Shown: positions 9,670-18,067 of the stretch, one piece after another
How the letters are laid out: the number at the start of each line of letters is the position of its first letter
Position numbering within the stretch: the stretch's first letter is position 1
NCBI GenBank assembly: GCA_903929795.1
Contig: CAIYWC010000070.1
Location: 1 to 35,980 of the forward strand
Length of the DNA: 35,980 nucleotides
Direction: 5' to 3'
Source of the DNA: an uncultured Myxococcales bacterium
GTDB taxonomy: Bacteria > Myxococcota_A > UBA9042
Notes under the pieces: model-generated
What the model was told of the DNA's origin: nothing
Databases searched by the model: none
The model's input: only the letters and a program-made list of their open reading frames with translations
Position numbers and translations under genes: made by a program

Positions 9670-11700
9670 CTAGTGCGCGATCAGCCACCACTGCCAGGAG
9701 GCCAGCGGCGCCGTCTCCGGGTTGGAGCCGCAATGCACTTCACCCGCCTCGATGTGATAGCTCTCAAAATCGTCAATCAAATGCACGTGCACGCCGTTGC
9801 CAGCGGCGCCAAGGCCGTTCACGGGCGTGCCAAGCCGATCCAGCAGGTCCTGGGCAAACACATCCACGCCATTGACCTTGGGGCCAAAAGGATTGGGAAT
9901 TTCAAGGTGTTCGCCCACGACCAGCATGTTCACAGTGCCCGGCTGCCACGCGATGAGGCCGGTCTGGCCGGGATCGCCCTGCTGCCACGTCAGGAACGGC
10001 ATGGAGATGATGTCGCCGTTGGCTTCCGTCACCGCATCGGTCAGGCCGACGGCATCCACGACGGTCTTGCGAATCGCGTCCGCCTTGGTCTGCGCGGTCT
10101 GCGACCAGGTCATCAGGTCCGTGTCGGCCAGCACCTTGGTCACGGCCTCGGCGATATCCAGCGTCGGCGTGCTTGTGTCGTTCGGGCCATAGTCCTTCTG
10201 ACCCGGGAACAGGATCGCGTCGCCGTGGCCGTCGTCCACCAGCTTTTGCAGCATCGCCTTGGCCATGTTGTTGTTGGCGATCAGCAGCTTCCAACCACGC
10301 GCGGTCTTGGCCGGCACGTAGCTGAGCACTTCGTCCACGTGGCCAACCCAGAGCCAGTCGGTCACAACTTCCAGCGACGGCGACTGCGGGCCCTGCGCGT
10401 CGTAGAACGCAATCGTCTCCGGCAAGATCCCGGAACCATGGATAATTCGCCCGATCGGGTAGCTATCCGCGCCGTTTGTGTACGCCGGCAGCAGGTCGTG
10501 GTTGCCGTGACTGTCAAAGCTGCTGCCGCTGTTGGGCACCTGGTAGATCTCGATGACCGCGTGGTCCTTGCCCAGGTAATTCCCACGCAGCCAGATAACC
10601 GGCAACAGGTTGGCCTGGCACGAGCCGTCGGCGGAGTCGTAGCGGCCCCACGGGCGCGCATTCACGACGCGCATGCCGTGGATGAGCGTGTTGCCGCTGG
10701 CGTCCTTGCCCTGCGGGATCGACGTCCACGCGGTCTGGTAATAGTCCTGTGTCCACGCGTCGTTCCACGTGGTTTTGCTCTCGCCGTAGGCGTAGGTCGT
10801 GTACTTGACGTTGGCGTTGGTGCTGCCGAGCGCGTTTTTCAGGTCGCTGACGAACTGGCTGAAGAAATTTGCCGAGCGGACCTGATCGAACGGCGTGAGA
10901 TTGCCGTTCAGAATCCACGGCGCGACGTGCAACTGCACGGTTTCCTTGCCGTTTGCCAGCGCGCTCGTCGGAATCGGCGCGACCTTCACGTCCGAGCCTT
11001 TGCCGACCCACATCGTGACGTGGATATTGCCGTCCCACGTGGTATCGCGACGGAAATCGCGGCCCTCCATCGCGAGCTGAACGCCTTTGCGCAGTTCAGA
11101 GGCGGTCAGGATGCCCGACGCCTGATTGGTGTCCGCGCACGTGTCGTCCGCGCCGGTGCAGGACAGGAAAGTCGGCACGCAGTCGTTGTTCACGCCAGCG
11201 ACAATCTCCCAGCCGTTGTCGCCATTCTTCCACAGCCGAACTTTTTCCGGATGATCCAGCTGCAGCACGCCCACATAGCCATCGGGCGCCGTCGGCCACG
11301 CCGCAACGTTGATCGGCGCCATGTCCAGCGCGTCGTCGCTGCCGTTGATTTGCGTGTCCAGCACGTCCTCGATCTTGTCGCCGTCGTCATCGTCCAAGTT
11401 CACGAGGTAGGACGCGCCAAAGCTCGTCGTCCATTCATTGCCGTGCGCCTGATCGTCGGCGTTGGCCAAATCGGCCACGCCATCGCGGTTGGCATCGACG
11501 ACCAGGTCGACAATCGGCGTCGCCAGCGCGCTGCCGTCAGCCGTCGTGCCGTCCAGTCCGGCATCACCGGTTTGACTCGCGGCATCTGCACCCGCGTTGG
11601 CGTCGGTCGTCGACGTGCCACAACCGGCGACCCAGCAAAGTGCCAGCGCTGAGACAGCCGATCCGCTCAGAAGGTGATGAAAAGTGAGGGTCTTTTGCAT
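9670..11700 (-). CDS. Protein-arginine deiminase (PAD, vertebrate-type catalytic domain), predicted lipoprotein
   Basis: Predicted calcium-dependent enzyme converting peptidyl-arginine to citrulline. 676 residues. Lipobox VAGC with Cys27, then a flexible Asp/Ala/Gly/Thr linker to about residue 60. A middle domain follows with the acidic calcium loop VVDANRDGVAD (67-77) and NLDDDDGDKIEDV (101-113), placed as in the PAD middle domain. The catalytic domain matches human PAD4 block by block: AWTQD (Trp316, Asp319), DWLWVGHVDEVLSYVP (His454, Asp456), DGHGDAILF, IPNPFGPKVNG, and EAGEVHCGSN (Cys657), corresponding to Trp347, Asp350, His471, Asp473 and Cys645. The N-terminal PAD domain (about 118 residues) is missing. 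It is unrelated to the Porphyromonas enzyme. An outer-membrane or periplasmic location is inferred. An upstream in-frame start 42 bases earlier is less likely because it would bury the signal peptide. Confidence 0.93.
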   Translation of the reverse strand: MQKTLTFHHLLSGSAVSALALCWVAGCGTSTTDANAGADAASQTGDAGLDGTTADGSALATPIVDLVVDANRDGVADLANADDQAHGNEWTTSFGASYLVNLDDDDGDKIEDVLDTQINGSDDALDMAPINVAAWPTAPDGYVGVLQLDHPEKVRLWKNGDNGWEIVAGVNNDCVPTFLSCTGADDTCADTNQASGILTASELRKGVQLAMEGRDFRRDTTWDGNIHVTMWVGKGSDVKVAPIPTSALANGKETVQLHVAPWILNGNLTPFDQVRSANFFSQFVSDLKNALGSTNANVKYTTYAYGESKTTWNDAWTQDYYQTAWTSIPQGKDASGNTLIHGMRVVNARPWGRYDSADGSCQANLLPVIWLRGNYLGKDHAVIEIYQVPNSGSSFDSHGNHDLLPAYTNGADSYPIGRIIHGSGILPETIAFYDAQGPQSPSLEVVTDWLWVGHVDEVLSYVPAKTARGWKLLIANNNMAKAMLQKLVDDGHGDAILFPGQKDYGPNDTSTPTLDIAEAVTKVLADTDLMTWSQTAQTKADAIRKTVVDAVGLTDAVTEANGDIISMPFLTWQQGDPGQTGLIAWQPGTVNMLVVGEHLEIPNPFGPKVNGVDVFAQDLLDRLGTPVNGLGAAGNGVHVHLIDDFESYHIEAGEVHCGSNPETAPLASWQWWLIAH

Positions 11701-11766
11701 GGAAGTCTCGCGGGCAAATGCGTAAACGAAAGCACAGCGCATCGCAGCAAACGCGGCGCGGCCTGC

Positions 11767-11795
11767 ACCCTAGCGGTTTTGTGACGGTCTAGCAA
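11767..11795 (-). promoter_or_regulatory. Candidate sigma-70 promoter for the PAD gene
   Basis: On the minus strand TTGCTA (-35), 17 bases, TAGGGT (-10), giving a predicted start about 60 bases before the PAD ATG. It lies in the 272-base gap between the PAD gene and the upstream lipoprotein gene, which is otherwise without a recognisable gene. It would let PAD and the two downstream genes be expressed apart from the large lipoprotein. Confidence 0.4.
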
Positions 11796-11972
11796 CAACG
11801 CGCGCCGTACGCACGCCCGACCACCGCGCTGCCAGACCAGTCACTGCCCGGCCGGCGTGTCGCAATGCGAAATCGACCGTGAGCGTCCTTCTCCGGAGCC
11901 AAGCCGCGGATGTCGAGCGCTGATCGCGAATTTCGGTCCGCGGGGGGCGCCAGCCTTGGCGCTCGGTGCGCT

Positions 11973-14900
11973 CTACTTGATCGTGCCGCGGATGTACGTG
12001 TAGCCGACCACGTTGGCGATTTCCTGAATGTCGATGCTGAGCGTCGTGCCCGCCGGAATCGCCGGGGACAGCGTCGACAGGTCAATCGACGGCAGCGGAA
12101 TCGCGCCCAGTCCGCTCGACATCCCGCCGACCAGGCTCGGCACCATGCCGGTGATCAGGCCGACGAAGATGTCCTTGAACGGCAGCGCTTCCGAATTGAT
12201 CTTGGTGACTTCCAGGACGATCTTCAGGCTGTTCGGATCCGGATTGATGACGACGGAGATCGCCTTGGAGCCCGGATTCTTCGGGTCCGGGACCGCCTGG
12301 ATCTTGATCTGGGCGGTCACCATCGCGTAGGCGTACATGTCGATCGGCGTGCCGCTAAAGCTCAGCACGGCGTGGATGCCCATGTCGCCGATCTGCAGCG
12401 TCAGCCACTCGCCGTCGAGGCAGGTGTTCAGGATCGGCGGCAGCATGAAATCCGTCTCAACCGACAGATTGCTCACGCCATACTGCGTCAGGTTCACGTT
12501 GCCCAGCACCGACGAGTCCAGCGACAGGGTCAGCAGCCCGCCGTTCCAGATCGCCTCCAGCAGCTGGTTGACGAAATCGTCCGCCAGACCCACTTCCAGA
12601 CCATATTTCTCCGTCGGATTGAAGACTTCCGGCTTGGCCTTGTCGACCAGGCAGCCCGCGCGGCCGATCGAGCCCAGCACGATGTGCGGCACGGTCTTGG
12701 CTGCCGTCATCGACGCCGCCAGCCCGAACACGATGCCCTGCTTGGCCTGGAACGCCAGCGTGCCGATGTCCGACGTCAGCTTCAGGTTGGCCGGCGCGCC
12801 CTTGCCGATGAACGGCCCGAGCGGAATTGTGGTGTTGATCGCCAGCGCGCCGAGCGCGTTGCCGAGCGCGCCGCCAATGGTCGAATTGAGCGTCGGGCCG
12901 AGGATGCCCGTGATCAGGTTGGTCAGCGGCGCGAGGATCGCCGACTCGATCTGCCCCAGGATTGGGTTGATCGCGTTGGAGAACGGGCCGTTGATCGGCA
13001 GCGCCTTCAAGTTCGTGAAGTTCAGCGTCGTGTTCTGCGCGGAGCTGACCAGCTTGCCGGTCGTCGGATCCTTGGACAGGAAAATGTCGATGCCGAGGTC
13101 GATCTTGTCGGCCGTCAGCTGGATCGTCACCTTCGCGGCCGGAATCGGCGGAATCGCCATGTCCAGCTCGATGTCCGCCGAGAACGAGTAGATCGTCGCG
13201 CCGACGTGGACGCCGCCCTGCAGCACTTCCATCGCGATCAGCGGATAGCCGTCGTTGGTCGCCGGATCGCCCAACTTCACGTTTTTGATGGTGATATTGC
13301 CGTTGATGGCGATGCCGCCGGCGATGGGAATGTTCAGCGGGATGCCGTTGGCGCCGAGCAGCGAGCTGAGATCGATCGTGCCCAGGACAATTTCCAGCAC
13401 GGTCGCGATGTCATGCGGCGCCTTGTGGTCATGCGGCGGACTGTCCAGGACGGTCTGCGACAACCAGATGCCAATCGCGTCGTTGATCTCGCTGTCCTTG
13501 GGCGCATTGAAGTCGGACGTGTACCACTTGGTCGAGTAGTAGTACGTCTGCACGCCGGTCGAAATGTTGTCCCATTGGTCGTGCGCTTCCCACTGGATAG
13601 GGTTCATGCCCCAGACGCTGGTGATGTCGTAGGTAAACGTGCCGTCGTTCGAGAGCGTCACCGGCTGGCCGTTGATCGTCAATGATTTCACGGCGCTCGT
13701 CGCGTCGATGCAGGTGCCTTGGACGTGAACCAGCGGATCGCCATTCAGCGTCGCGCCACGCGGCGGGTTGGTGATCAACACCATCGGACCGACCGAGTCG
13801 CAGGTCAGCGTGATCTCCGCGGAAAGACTCGGGTAATCCTGGCTGATGCCGACGAAATGGTAGTGCCCGTCCGTGTTGAACGAGTAGCTCTTGCCGCCCG
13901 CGTTCACGGTCACACCGTCGGGCGGGTCCACCGCGCACGGCTCCTGCAGCGGCATGTTCGGCACATCATTGCCATATTTGTCCTTGCCCAAGCCGAACAT
14001 CTTGATGGTGTCGTCGATCTTGTAGGACGGCTGCGCCGGCGAGGGCGCCAGCGTCATCGAGAGCGGCGCGCCGGGCGTGACAATCAGCGTACCCGCGGCC
14101 GCGTTGTCCTTGGTGACGCCGACCATCATGCACTGGATGGCATAGGTGCCCGCGATGGTGGTCGTCAGCCCGCCGCTGCCCGACGTGAGGCCCTTGGGGT
14201 ACATCAACGTCGCGCTCGACGCGTCCACGGTGTTGCCCCATTGGTCGACGGCCGCGCACGTGACCTGCGCGCTGCCGCTGCCTGCCTCAAACGTCGCGGG
14301 GGTGACCGTCGCGGTGGTCTTGTAGGCGCCGCCGGCGGTGATGATGAGCGGCGCGCCCGGGCTGGTCGCGTTCGGCGACGTCGCAAGCCCGCATTTCACG
14401 TTCGCCGTGCCCGCGATCCAGCCGGTGATCGACAGATCAGTGATCGTTCCGGCGGTCGGCGGATCGACCGACAGCGTCCAAGCGATGCCGTCCTTGCCGA
14501 CGTCGTTGCCGTACTGGTCCTTGCCGGAGCAGACGGCGCTTGCCACATCGCCCGCGTGAATCGTGCCCGGGCTGATGGTCGTCGTCAGCGTCGCGGCCGG
14601 TCCCGCCGTCACGGTCAGCGTCGCCGACTTGTCCTGCGCGCTCGGGGCGCGATCCGGCAGCGTGCACTGGACCTGGTACGCGCCTGTCAGCGTCGCCGTC
14701 AGCGTCGCCTTGTCGACCGTCACGCCTTTGGTCGGCGTCTCGTTGTAGGTCGGCAGCGGAATCTTCACCTCACCCGGCTGGCCGATGCACTGCACCGTCA
14801 CCGCCGTACCCGCGACCACCTTGGTGTCTGACAGCTGCGTGTCCACCGAGGTCAGTGAGGCCAGCTGGCCGGGCTGCAGCCCCATGGCGACGCCGAGGTC

Positions 14901-15005
14901 CGTAGGCGTCGAGCCCGCGCTCGCGTCACCGCAGCCAGTGGTCAGAATCGCGATCGCCCCGACGGCAAAAGCGCTAACGGTGAACAAGCGTGATGCGAGG
15001 TACAT
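11973..15005 (-). CDS. Large lipoprotein with Ig-like repeats and a possible lipid-binding C-terminal half
   Basis: 1010 residues with a lipoprotein signal (lipobox TTGC, Cys25). Residues about 45-410 form at least four bacterial Ig-like units; three carry the signature KDQYGNDV (162-169), VDQWGNTV (253-260) and KDKYGNDV (341-348), and paired Cys suggest one disulfide per unit. A further unit begins NPPRGATLNGDPLVHV (413-428). From about 505 to the end the sequence changes to alternating Ile/Leu/Val/Gly strands with amphipathic helices, such as NAINPILGQIESAILAPLTN and FVGLITGMVPSLVGG, that resemble the tubular lipid-binding (BPI/TULIP) fold; this is a visual judgement. Shine-Dalgarno GGAGAG precedes the ATG. 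It is probably an outer-membrane-anchored surface protein, and lies first in the run leading to PAD. Confidence 0.85.
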   Translation of the reverse strand: MYLASRLFTVSAFAVGAIAILTTGCGDASAGSTPTDLGVAMGLQPGQLASLTSVDTQLSDTKVVAGTAVTVQCIGQPGEVKIPLPTYNETPTKGVTVDKATLTATLTGAYQVQCTLPDRAPSAQDKSATLTVTAGPAATLTTTISPGTIHAGDVASAVCSGKDQYGNDVGKDGIAWTLSVDPPTAGTITDLSITGWIAGTANVKCGLATSPNATSPGAPLIITAGGAYKTTATVTPATFEAGSGSAQVTCAAVDQWGNTVDASSATLMYPKGLTSGSGGLTTTIAGTYAIQCMMVGVTKDNAAAGTLIVTPGAPLSMTLAPSPAQPSYKIDDTIKMFGLGKDKYGNDVPNMPLQEPCAVDPPDGVTVNAGGKSYSFNTDGHYHFVGISQDYPSLSAEITLTCDSVGPMVLITNPPRGATLNGDPLVHVQGTCIDATSAVKSLTINGQPVTLSNDGTFTYDITSVWGMNPIQWEAHDQWDNISTGVQTYYYSTKWYTSDFNAPKDSEINDAIGIWLSQTVLDSPPHDHKAPHDIATVLEIVLGTIDLSSLLGANGIPLNIPIAGGIAINGNITIKNVKLGDPATNDGYPLIAMEVLQGGVHVGATIYSFSADIELDMAIPPIPAAKVTIQLTADKIDLGIDIFLSKDPTTGKLVSSAQNTTLNFTNLKALPINGPFSNAINPILGQIESAILAPLTNLITGILGPTLNSTIGGALGNALGALAINTTIPLGPFIGKGAPANLKLTSDIGTLAFQAKQGIVFGLAASMTAAKTVPHIVLGSIGRAGCLVDKAKPEVFNPTEKYGLEVGLADDFVNQLLEAIWNGGLLTLSLDSSVLGNVNLTQYGVSNLSVETDFMLPPILNTCLDGEWLTLQIGDMGIHAVLSFSGTPIDMYAYAMVTAQIKIQAVPDPKNPGSKAISVVINPDPNSLKIVLEVTKINSEALPFKDIFVGLITGMVPSLVGGMSSGLGAIPLPSIDLSTLSPAIPAGTTLSIDIQEIANVVGYTYIRGTIK

Positions 15006-15198
15006 GGTGCTCTCCGTGCGCGGCGCGCGGGACCGGGGCGTTCAACCCGCCGCCCCTTGAAACCACGCCAAGCTATGAAATTCCACGGCCAAGTGACCGG
15101 GCGCGCGGAGCATACCAGAAACGTCAAGCGATCGCGAGTTTCGTTTTTCTGCCCGCCACCGCGCTGTTTCGCCCGCGATTTCCGGCCCGCTTTGCCGA

Positions 15199-15227
15199 TT
15201 GGCGGCCGCCCAATCTGTCGCTACACT
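15199..15227 (+). promoter_or_regulatory. Candidate sigma-70 promoter for cphA
   Basis: TTGGCG (-35), exactly 17 bases, TACACT (-10), each matching four of six consensus bases. The predicted start gives a leader of about 30 bases before the cphA ATG. It lies in the 257-base divergent region between the large lipoprotein gene and cphA, which holds no gene. Confidence 0.45.
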
Positions 15228-15262
15228 CGGCTCTCCCGTCCCATCGGACGCCGCGAAATGCC

Positions 15263-18067
15263 ATGCACGTCACTGAGACCCGCGTTTACCAAGGCCCCAA
15301 TCTTTACGCGCACTTTCCCGTCATGCGATGGACTGTGGCGTTGGGTCCACTGGAGGACAAGCCCTCGGATGAGATTCCTGGGTTTGTCGATGCGCTGCTC
15401 CAGCACGTGCCGACCCTCTGGGAACACACCTGCAGCCCCGGCGTGCGCGGCGGATTTGTCCAACGATTGCGCCAGGATGGCGGCACGTGGCTGGGTCACG
15501 TGCTGGAACACGTCGCGATCGAGCTGCAGAACCTCGCCGGCGCGCGGGTGAGTTTCGGCAAGACGCGCGGTTCAGGCCGGCCGGGCGAATATTACGTGGT
15601 TTTTGAGTATGAAGAGGCGCGGGTGGCTCAAGCGGCCGGTGAGCTTGCGATGAAGCTGCTGCACCACCTGCTGCCGCCGGAGCTGGCGCCGGACGCGACA
15701 CTTGACCCGGAGTTCGACTTCCAAGCCGAGCTGGACGACCTGATTCGCCAGGCCCAGCGGCGCGCGCTGGGGCCGTCGACAGGCAGCCTCGTGCGGGCGG
15801 CGGAGGCGCGCGACATCCCGTGGATTCGCCTGAACGATCATTCCCTTGTGCAGTTTGGCCACGGCAAGTTGCAAAAACGCATTCAGGCGACGGTGACAAG
15901 CGAGACGCGGCACATCGCGGTGGAGATCGCCAGCGACAAGCAGGAGACCAACAAGATCCTGGGCGATCTGGGCCTGCCGGTGCCGCGCCAGGAGATGGTG
16001 TATTCGGCGGCGGATGCGGTGAAAGCTGCGAAATCCATTCGATTTCCTGTGGTCGTCAAGCCATTGAACGCCAACCACGGCCGCGGCGTGTCGATAAACC
16101 TGACCACGCCGGAGCAGGTCACGCTGGCATTCGACAAGGCCGCAGAGCACAGCCGCGCGGTGCTGGTGGAGACGTTCGTCGCCGGTTTTGACCACCGGAT
16201 GCTGGTCATCAACGGCGAGCTTGTCGCGGTCGCCAAGCGCGTGCCGGGCCATGTGGTCGGCGACGGCACGCACACGATTGAGCAGCTCGTGGACATCGTC
16301 AACGCCGACCCGCGGCGCGGCATCGGCCACGAAAAAGTGCTGACGCGGCTGGTTTTTGACCACCAGGCGGAGCGGCTGATGGAGCAGGCGGGCGCCACGC
16401 GCGCGACCGTGCTGCCCGCGGGCGAAGTGCTGTACCTGCGCTCGACCGGCAACCTGTCGACCGGCGGTACGGCGATCGACCTGACGGACTCCGTGCATCC
16501 CGACAACGTCGAGATGGCCGTTCGCGTGGCCGGCGCCATTGGCTTGGACGTGATCGGCGTGGACTTTTTGACCCAGGACATGACGCGCAGCTACCGCGAG
16601 GTCGGCGGGGCGATCTGCGAAGTCAACGCCGCGCCGGGTTTTCGCATGCACGTCGCGCCGAGCGAGGGCAAACCCCGCGATGTCGCTGGCAAAGTCATCG
16701 ACATGCTGTTTCCCCCGGGCACGCCCGCGCGCATCCCGATCGCCGCTATCACCGGCACCAACGGCAAGACGACGACGGCGCGCATGCTGGCGCATATTTT
16801 CAAGTTGCGCAGTGAAATCGTAGGCTTGACAACCACGGACGGCGTCTACATCGACGGCCAGCGCACGGTGGAAGGCGACATGACTGGGCCGATGAGCGCG
16901 CAGATGGTTCTGCGCGATCCCAAAGTCAGCGTCGCCGTTCTGGAAACGGCACGCGGCGGGATGCTGCGTTCAGGGCTTGGCTACCGCTGGCCGGACGTCG
17001 CGTGCTGCCTGAACGTCAGCGCGGACCATCTTGGCCTGGGCGGCGTGGACACGCTGGAGCAGCTGGCGGCGGTCAAGCGGATTCCGATTGAGGTGGCACG
17101 CGAGGCGGTGGTGCTGAACGCCGACGACGACCTGTGCCTGCACATGGCCGACCACAGTCAGGCCAAGCACGTCTGGTACGTGACGATGAACCCCGCGCAC
17201 GCGCTGGTGCGCGAGCACATCCGCGCGGGTGGCAAAGCGGTGGCGCTGGAGGCCGGCGTGAACGGTCAGATGATCGCGCTGTACGACCGCGGCCAGCACC
17301 TGCCGCTGCTCTGGACGCACCTGATTCCGGCGACGCTGGAGGGCAAGGCGCTGCACAACGTCCAGAACGCGATGTTCGCCGCGGCGATGGCCTATGCGAT
17401 GCACGTCAAGCTGGACGACATCCGCCATGGGCTGCGGACTTTTGACTCGACGTTTTTCCAGTCGCCGGGGCGCATGAACGTCTACGACGGCTTGGGTTTC
17501 AAGGTGTTGCTGGATTACGGCCACAATCCGGCCGCCGTCCAAGCGATGTGCACGCTTGTTGACAATCTGGTCGCTGGCGGCGTGCTGGGCGCGGGTGGCA
17601 AGCGCGTGTGCGTGTTGGCGGCGCCGGGCGATCGCCGGGATGCGGACATCTTGGAAGTGGCGCGGATTGCCGCGCACTCGTTTGACGAAATCATCCTGCG
17701 CCGGGACGACAACGCGCGCGGGCGTGGCGATCGCGAAGTCCCGGAGTTGCTGCAAAAAGGTTTGATCGCCAACGGTTTTTCCGCGGACAAGCTGACCATC
17801 ATCACCCACGAAGTCGCGGCGCTGCAGGACGCGCTGGACCGCTGCAAGCCGGGCGATCTGCTGCTCGTGTTTTGCGACAAAGTCACGCGATCGTGGAAGC
17901 AAATCATCTACCACCACCAGCAGCAGGGCGGACGGCCGCCGCTGGAAGAGCAGGAGCCCGCGGGCGTGTCCGCACAGCCGGTGGAGGACGAAGCGCCGCT
18001 CAGCGCGTCCGGGCTGGTGCGCGACGAGCGCGGCGTGCGGCTGGCGCGGCCGGAAGAGGCCGACTGA
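15263..18067 (+). CDS. cphA: Cyanophycin synthetase
   Basis: ATP-dependent ligase that builds cyanophycin, a poly-aspartate backbone with arginine on each beta-carboxyl, as a cytoplasmic nitrogen and carbon store. 934 residues. Layout: N-terminal domain 1-160; ATP-grasp about 215-480, with KPLNANHGRGVSINL (266-280), STGNLSTGGTAID and the metal-binding EVNAAPGFRMH; Mur-ligase domain from about 490, with P-loop ITGTNGKTTTAR, LETARGGMLR and DYGHNPAAV. The tail after YHHQQQGG is a charged extension of about 45 residues. The ATG at 15263 gives the standard MHVTETRVYQGPNLYA start. Its stop overlaps the next ATG by one base (TGATG). No cyanophycinase (cphB) is seen in the window, so degradation genes lie elsewhere or are absent. 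Confidence 0.95.
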   Translation: MHVTETRVYQGPNLYAHFPVMRWTVALGPLEDKPSDEIPGFVDALLQHVPTLWEHTCSPGVRGGFVQRLRQDGGTWLGHVLEHVAIELQNLAGARVSFGKTRGSGRPGEYYVVFEYEEARVAQAAGELAMKLLHHLLPPELAPDATLDPEFDFQAELDDLIRQAQRRALGPSTGSLVRAAEARDIPWIRLNDHSLVQFGHGKLQKRIQATVTSETRHIAVEIASDKQETNKILGDLGLPVPRQEMVYSAADAVKAAKSIRFPVVVKPLNANHGRGVSINLTTPEQVTLAFDKAAEHSRAVLVETFVAGFDHRMLVINGELVAVAKRVPGHVVGDGTHTIEQLVDIVNADPRRGIGHEKVLTRLVFDHQAERLMEQAGATRATVLPAGEVLYLRSTGNLSTGGTAIDLTDSVHPDNVEMAVRVAGAIGLDVIGVDFLTQDMTRSYREVGGAICEVNAAPGFRMHVAPSEGKPRDVAGKVIDMLFPPGTPARIPIAAITGTNGKTTTARMLAHIFKLRSEIVGLTTTDGVYIDGQRTVEGDMTGPMSAQMVLRDPKVSVAVLETARGGMLRSGLGYRWPDVACCLNVSADHLGLGGVDTLEQLAAVKRIPIEVAREAVVLNADDDLCLHMADHSQAKHVWYVTMNPAHALVREHIRAGGKAVALEAGVNGQMIALYDRGQHLPLLWTHLIPATLEGKALHNVQNAMFAAAMAYAMHVKLDDIRHGLRTFDSTFFQSPGRMNVYDGLGFKVLLDYGHNPAAVQAMCTLVDNLVAGGVLGAGGKRVCVLAAPGDRRDADILEVARIAAHSFDEIILRRDDNARGRGDREVPELLQKGLIANGFSADKLTIITHEVAALQDALDRCKPGDLLLVFCDKVTRSWKQIIYHHQQQGGRPPLEEQEPAGVSAQPVEDEAPLSASGLVRDERGVRLARPEEAD

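Noticed and set aside
8584..11652. A 1022-residue plus-strand open frame antisense to the HEAT-like and PAD genes
   Set aside because: Arg/Gln/His-rich translation without domain character; the minus-strand frames encode recognisable exported proteins. High-G+C shadow.
11910..13685. 591-residue plus-strand frame opposite the large lipoprotein
   Set aside because: Arg/Asp-rich translation with no recognisable features; shadow of the lipoprotein.
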